Assembly: GCA_036266995.1 (NCBI GenBank) | Contig: DATAWX010000058.1 | Coordinates: 1 to 64,000, forward strand | Origin: GCA-003244245 sp036266995 | Lineage (GTDB): Bacteria; Actinomycetota; Actinomycetes; Mycobacteriales; Pseudonocardiaceae | Direction of reading: 5' to 3' | DNA: 64,000 bases | Shown here: positions 60,893 to 64,000 of the stretch, in pieces | How the letters are laid out: each line of letters opens with the position of its first letter | Position numbering within the stretch: the stretch's first letter is position 1 | Notes under the pieces: model-generated | The model's database searches: none | What the model saw: only the letters and a program-made list of their open reading frames with translations | What the model was told of the DNA's origin: nothing | Position numbers and translations under genes: made by a program

Positions 60893-61864
60893 TCAGCGCA
60901 ACCCAGCGACGGCGCGCGGCTGGTAGCCCTTCTCCAGTGACTCGACCTCCGATTCGTCGAGGCGCAGATCGACGGCAGCGACGGCGTCTTCGAGGTGATG
61001 GACCTTGGTCGCCCCCACGATGGGCGCATCAACCGCGGGTTTACCCAGTAGCCAGGCCAGCGCGACTTGGGCGGGTGCGACACCCCGCTTGGCGGCCACG
61101 CCGATGACCGCCTCGACGATGGACCGGCTCTCTTCGCTGTAGAGGGAGCGGCCGAACTCGTCGGTCTCTGAGCGCGCGGTCTGTTCTGACCATGGGCGGG
61201 TCAGCCGGCCCCGTGCCAGCGGGCTCCACGGGATGACGCCGACGCCCTGATCCGCACAGAGGGGGAGCATCTCGCGCTCCTCCTCGCGGTACAGCAGGTT
61301 GTAGTGGTTCTGCATGCTCACAAACCGGGTCCAGCTGTTGCGCTCGGCGAGGTAGAGGGCTTGGGCGAACTGCCAGGAGTGCATCGACGACGCGCCGATA
61401 TAGCGGACCTTGCCTGCCTTGACGACGTCGTGGAGGGCTTCGAGGGTCTCCTCGATCGGCGTGTCGTAATCCCAGCGGTGGATCTGGTAGAGGTCGACAT
61501 AATCGGTGCCGAGTCGGGACAGGCTGTTGTCGATCTCGGCGAGGATGGCCTTGCGGGACAGGCCCTGGCCGTTGGGCCCAGGACGCATGCGCCCGTGGAC
61601 CTTGGTGGCGATCACCACCTCTTCCCGGGAGACCATCGACAGCAGAGCCTGGCCGGTGATCTCCTCGCTGCTGCCGGCCGAGTAGACGTTGGCCGTGTCG
61701 AAGAAATTGATTCCGGCGTCCAGCGCTTGACGGAAGAACGGCTCGGCGGCCTCCTTGCCGAGCGACCACGGGTGGCCGCCACGACCGGGCTCGCCGTAGC
61801 TCATGCACCCGAGGCAGATTCGCGAGACCTTCAGTCCGGTGGCACCGAGACGAACGTAGTCCAT
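60893..61864 (-). CDS. aldo/keto reductase
   Basis: The 323-residue NADPH-dependent enzyme has the family start RLGATGLKVSRICLGCM, catalytic Asp/Tyr in FFDTANVYSAGSSEE, Lys in VIATKV, and His in YQIHRWDYDTP. The substrate is unknown. It resembles the AKR12/YajO-like subfamily. ATG 61864. Confidence 0.9.
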   Translation of the reverse strand: MDYVRLGATGLKVSRICLGCMSYGEPGRGGHPWSLGKEAAEPFFRQALDAGINFFDTANVYSAGSSEEITGQALLSMVSREEVVIATKVHGRMRPGPNGQGLSRKAILAEIDNSLSRLGTDYVDLYQIHRWDYDTPIEETLEALHDVVKAGKVRYIGASSMHSWQFAQALYLAERNSWTRFVSMQNHYNLLYREEEREMLPLCADQGVGVIPWSPLARGRLTRPWSEQTARSETDEFGRSLYSEESRSIVEAVIGVAAKRGVAPAQVALAWLLGKPAVDAPIVGATKVHHLEDAVAAVDLRLDESEVESLEKGYQPRAVAGLR

Positions 61865-62009
61865 GAATCACCTCTACCACAGGAGGTTCTTCACGGCATC
61901 TCAGGCGCTTGCGAACGGCTTCGCTGACCGCAGAACTATTTCTCAACTTGGATATGTGAGCTCGACGTGTGGGCCGGGGTTTGTCGGTGCCCTATTGTAG
62001 AATTGGGTC

Positions 62010-63057
62010 ATGTCGACGGCGGCGGTGTGGCAGGACAGTGATGCCACATTGGTCGCCGAGTTGGCCGCGTTGGAAATCCGGTTGCATTCGACCTGGGCGC
62101 AGATGCTGTCCGTGGTCGCCGAAATCGATTCCCCGGGGACCGCGGCAACACTGGGATACCCGACACTCCCCGCCACCGCCGTCGCCGTGGCTGAACACGC
62201 GATCGGTGCCGCGGACGTCAAGGCGATCCGCTCGATCCTGGCCCGCCTTCCCCCACACCTCGGTGACGACACCCGTGCCGAGGTCGAAGCCGAGTTGGCT
62301 CACCACGCCCGCACCCTGGATGCCGGGCAGCTCACCGTGCTGGGTAAGCGGATCCTCGCCTACCTCGATCAGGACGGTCCCCGGCCCCATGACCCTGCGG
62401 AAACCCGGCGGCACCTCCGCTTCCGGGACCGCGACGGTAGGTGTGAGCTGGCCGGATGGCTCGACCGCGACGCCACCGAGATCCTCCGCGCAGCGCGACG
62501 CCGACGCCCTGGTCGACTTAGCCCAACGGTCGCTGTCCGCCGGTGACCTGCCCACCGAGGGCGGGGAACGTCCCCAGGTCGTGGTGACCATGAGCCTGGG
62601 TGTGTTGCAGGGTCGGATCGGGGCGGCGTCGCTGACCTTCGGTGGTCCGATCAACGCCGACCTCGCCCGCCGCATCGCCTGTGATGCCCGGGTGATTCCG
62701 GTGGTGTTGGGGTCCCGCGGTGAGCCACTGGATGTCGGGCGGGCCAGCTACACCGTGCCCACTGCGATCCGCCGCGCGGTCATTGTTCGGGATGGCGGGT
62801 GCGCTTTTCCCGGGTGTTCTGTACCGGCCCGGTGGTGTGAAATTCATCATGTTGTCCACTGGGCCGATGACGGTCTTACCAGCGTCGGGAACTGTGTGGC
62901 ACTGTGCGGTCGGCATCACAAACTCGCCCACCACTCCCACTGGCGCATCGACATGGCCAGCGGTATCCCAGAATTCCACCCACCACCCTGGCTGGGCGGG
63001 CCACCACGCCGCAACCCCCTCCACGTCGGGCCGGATCCAATTCGTATCCGTCAGTAG
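62010..63057 (+). pseudogene. frameshifted DUF222/HNH (13E12-type) gene
   Basis: The gene starts at ATG 62010, runs in one frame to about 62490, and continues in another to 63057 (SAQRDADALVDLAQRSL ... HNH motif CAFPGCSVPARWCEIHHV ... CGRHHKLAH). The N-terminal part also lacks about 40-50 residues expected after GYP, and bases are missing at the frameshift where APRPATD-type residues should be. Two deletions therefore broke it. Confidence 0.85.
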
Positions 63058-63091
63058 TATTCCGCATGAACTTCCACAAATGCGCCGTTGG

Positions 63092-64000
63092 CTAGATCGT
63101 GCCGGTCAGCGCTTGCAGACCTAGGCTGCTGACCGCCACGGCCACCCAGAGCAGCGCTCCCAGTAGCAGCGGGCGATGCCCTGCCTTGCGCAGCTCGGCC
63201 GGCCGTAGCGACAACCCGATTCCGGCCAGCGCGGTGGTGATCAGGAATGCCCCGACCAGCGACAGGACCGGGTGCCACGCGTTCGGGATCACCCCGAGAC
63301 TGTCCAGGCCAGCGGCCAGGATGAACCCGATCAGGAACATCGGCACGATCTTGCGCCACGGCATGGTTCGCAGGCTGAACTCCTCGCAGGTGGTGTCCTT
63401 GCGAGCCTTGAGGATGGCGAGCACGATCACGATTGGGATCAGCATCAACGTCCGGGTGAGCTTGACGACGATGCTGGCCGGTCCGGCGTCACCGCCGTAG
63501 GCGTAGCCGGCGGCGACCACCGAGGAGGTGTCGTTGATCGCGGTGCCGCTCCACAGACCGAAGGCGTGCGGGCTCATCCCGAGCAGGTGCCCGATCGGTG
63601 GAAAGAGCAGCACGGCGGCGATGTTGAAGGTGAAGATCGTGCCGATGGCGTAGGCGACCTCACAGCTCTTGGCCTTGGTGATCGCGGTGGTGGCGGCGAT
63701 CGCCGACGCACCGCAGATCCCGGTGCCCACCCCGATCAGGATCTGGGTGTCACCCCGGACATTGAGCAGCCGACCCAAGATCCACGCGCCACCCAGCGCG
63801 ATCGCCAATGTCCCCAGCATGACCGGCAGCGATTGCCTGCCCACGGCCACGACCTGCTGCAACGACAGTCCAGCGCCCAGCACCACGATGGACGACTGCA
63901 GAACCTGCTTCGACGCCACGGTGCACCCGGGTTTCCACCGTGGCGCCCGCAGCGCCGGGATCACCGCCGCCGCCACGGCACCGATCACGATCCCGAACAC
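63092..64000 (-). CDS. YeiH/UPF0324 family membrane transporter, N-terminus cut by window
   Basis: 302 residues are visible, with the start beyond 64000. The protein has about nine helices and the family motifs GVGTGICGASAIAATTAI and LWSGTAINDTSSVVAAGYAYG. Relatives are annotated as putative sulfate or sulfite exporters on thin evidence. The C-terminus ends at the DUF222 pseudogene. Confidence 0.88.
   Translation of the reverse strand: MFGIVIGAVAAAVIPALRAPRWKPGCTVASKQVLQSSIVVLGAGLSLQQVVAVGRQSLPVMLGTLAIALGGAWILGRLLNVRGDTQILIGVGTGICGASAIAATTAITKAKSCEVAYAIGTIFTFNIAAVLLFPPIGHLLGMSPHAFGLWSGTAINDTSSVVAAGYAYGGDAGPASIVVKLTRTLMLIPIVIVLAILKARKDTTCEEFSLRTMPWRKIVPMFLIGFILAAGLDSLGVIPNAWHPVLSLVGAFLITTALAGIGLSLRPAELRKAGHRPLLLGALLWVAVAVSSLGLQALTGTI

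Noticed and set aside
59058..60926. Frames opposite the Hsp70-like gene (242 and 279 codons)
   Set aside because: Gly/Arg-rich antisense shadows of the ATPase and Pro-rich tail.

Overview
The window is about 70% GC chromosomal DNA from a mycelial-type actinobacterium. Pseudonocardiales or Mycobacteriales fits best, judged from the 13E12-type DUF222/HNH remnants, a DtxR/IdeR iron box, LytR-CpsA-Psr and CtaG homologues, DUF6131 peptides, and the tRNA-Ser / tadA / tadA-associated gene / tyrA neighbourhood. The genus cannot be fixed from sequence reading alone.

Accessory region A (1-8929). A membrane-anchored protein of unknown function (469-1209) precedes a co-directional block. That block holds a SIR2-like NADase (1484-2437), a membrane-anchored nSTAND-type ATPase with a long WD40-type C-terminus (2452-6123), and a complete lasso-peptide cassette: precursor 6166-6321, cyclase 6328-8181, RRE/PqqD-like 8178-8450, leader peptidase 8447-8929. 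The precursor is too short for routine ORF calling. Its predicted core is 16 residues with an Ala1-Asp9 ring. Only 14 and 42 bp separate SIR2, STAND and precursor, so a split SIR2/STAND immune-type pair and a RiPP cassette look like one transcription unit. This is the best candidate for an undescribed system.

Accessory region B (8908-22889) is an actinomycete integrative and conjugative element (AICE) of about 14 kb in the 3' half of tRNA-Ser(CGA). Its parts are imperfect attL/attR repeats, a BcgI-like fused restriction-methylation subunit with a half-size specificity subunit, GNAT plus GntR/UTRA regulator, a train of small overlapping membrane and Zn-ribbon genes, an FtsK-type DNA translocase, a Prim-Pol primase, a DUF3631 ATPase, excisionase and tyrosine integrase. 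The 3' end of the DUF3631 gene carries twelve GGTTAC/GTAACC motifs, including a perfect 22-bp-arm inverted repeat, and is a good candidate for a replication origin.

Core-like region C (22831-64000). It begins with tRNA-Ser, tadA and its partner, an M20 amidohydrolase, tyrA and an amidase. Next come small conserved envelope proteins, two S53 (sedolisin) peptidases, AI-2E-family and CLC transporters, and a three-gene YbjQ-like operon. An IdeR-box-controlled ferric ABC transporter (fbpABC-like) follows, then lipB, a TDT/SLAC1 transporter, a PAP2 phosphatase, a VWA protein, two tandem COG4705 membrane proteins and an OmpR-type two-component system. The rest is ctaG, an LCP ligase, DUF1345/DUF2127 proteins, a membrane-anchored Hsp70-like protein, an aldo/keto reductase and the 5'-truncated YeiH transporter at the right edge. 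Two decayed DUF222/HNH genes (45066-45594, 62010-63057) and several large perfect palindromes mark repeat-driven change. No rRNA, CRISPR array or insertion sequence was seen.
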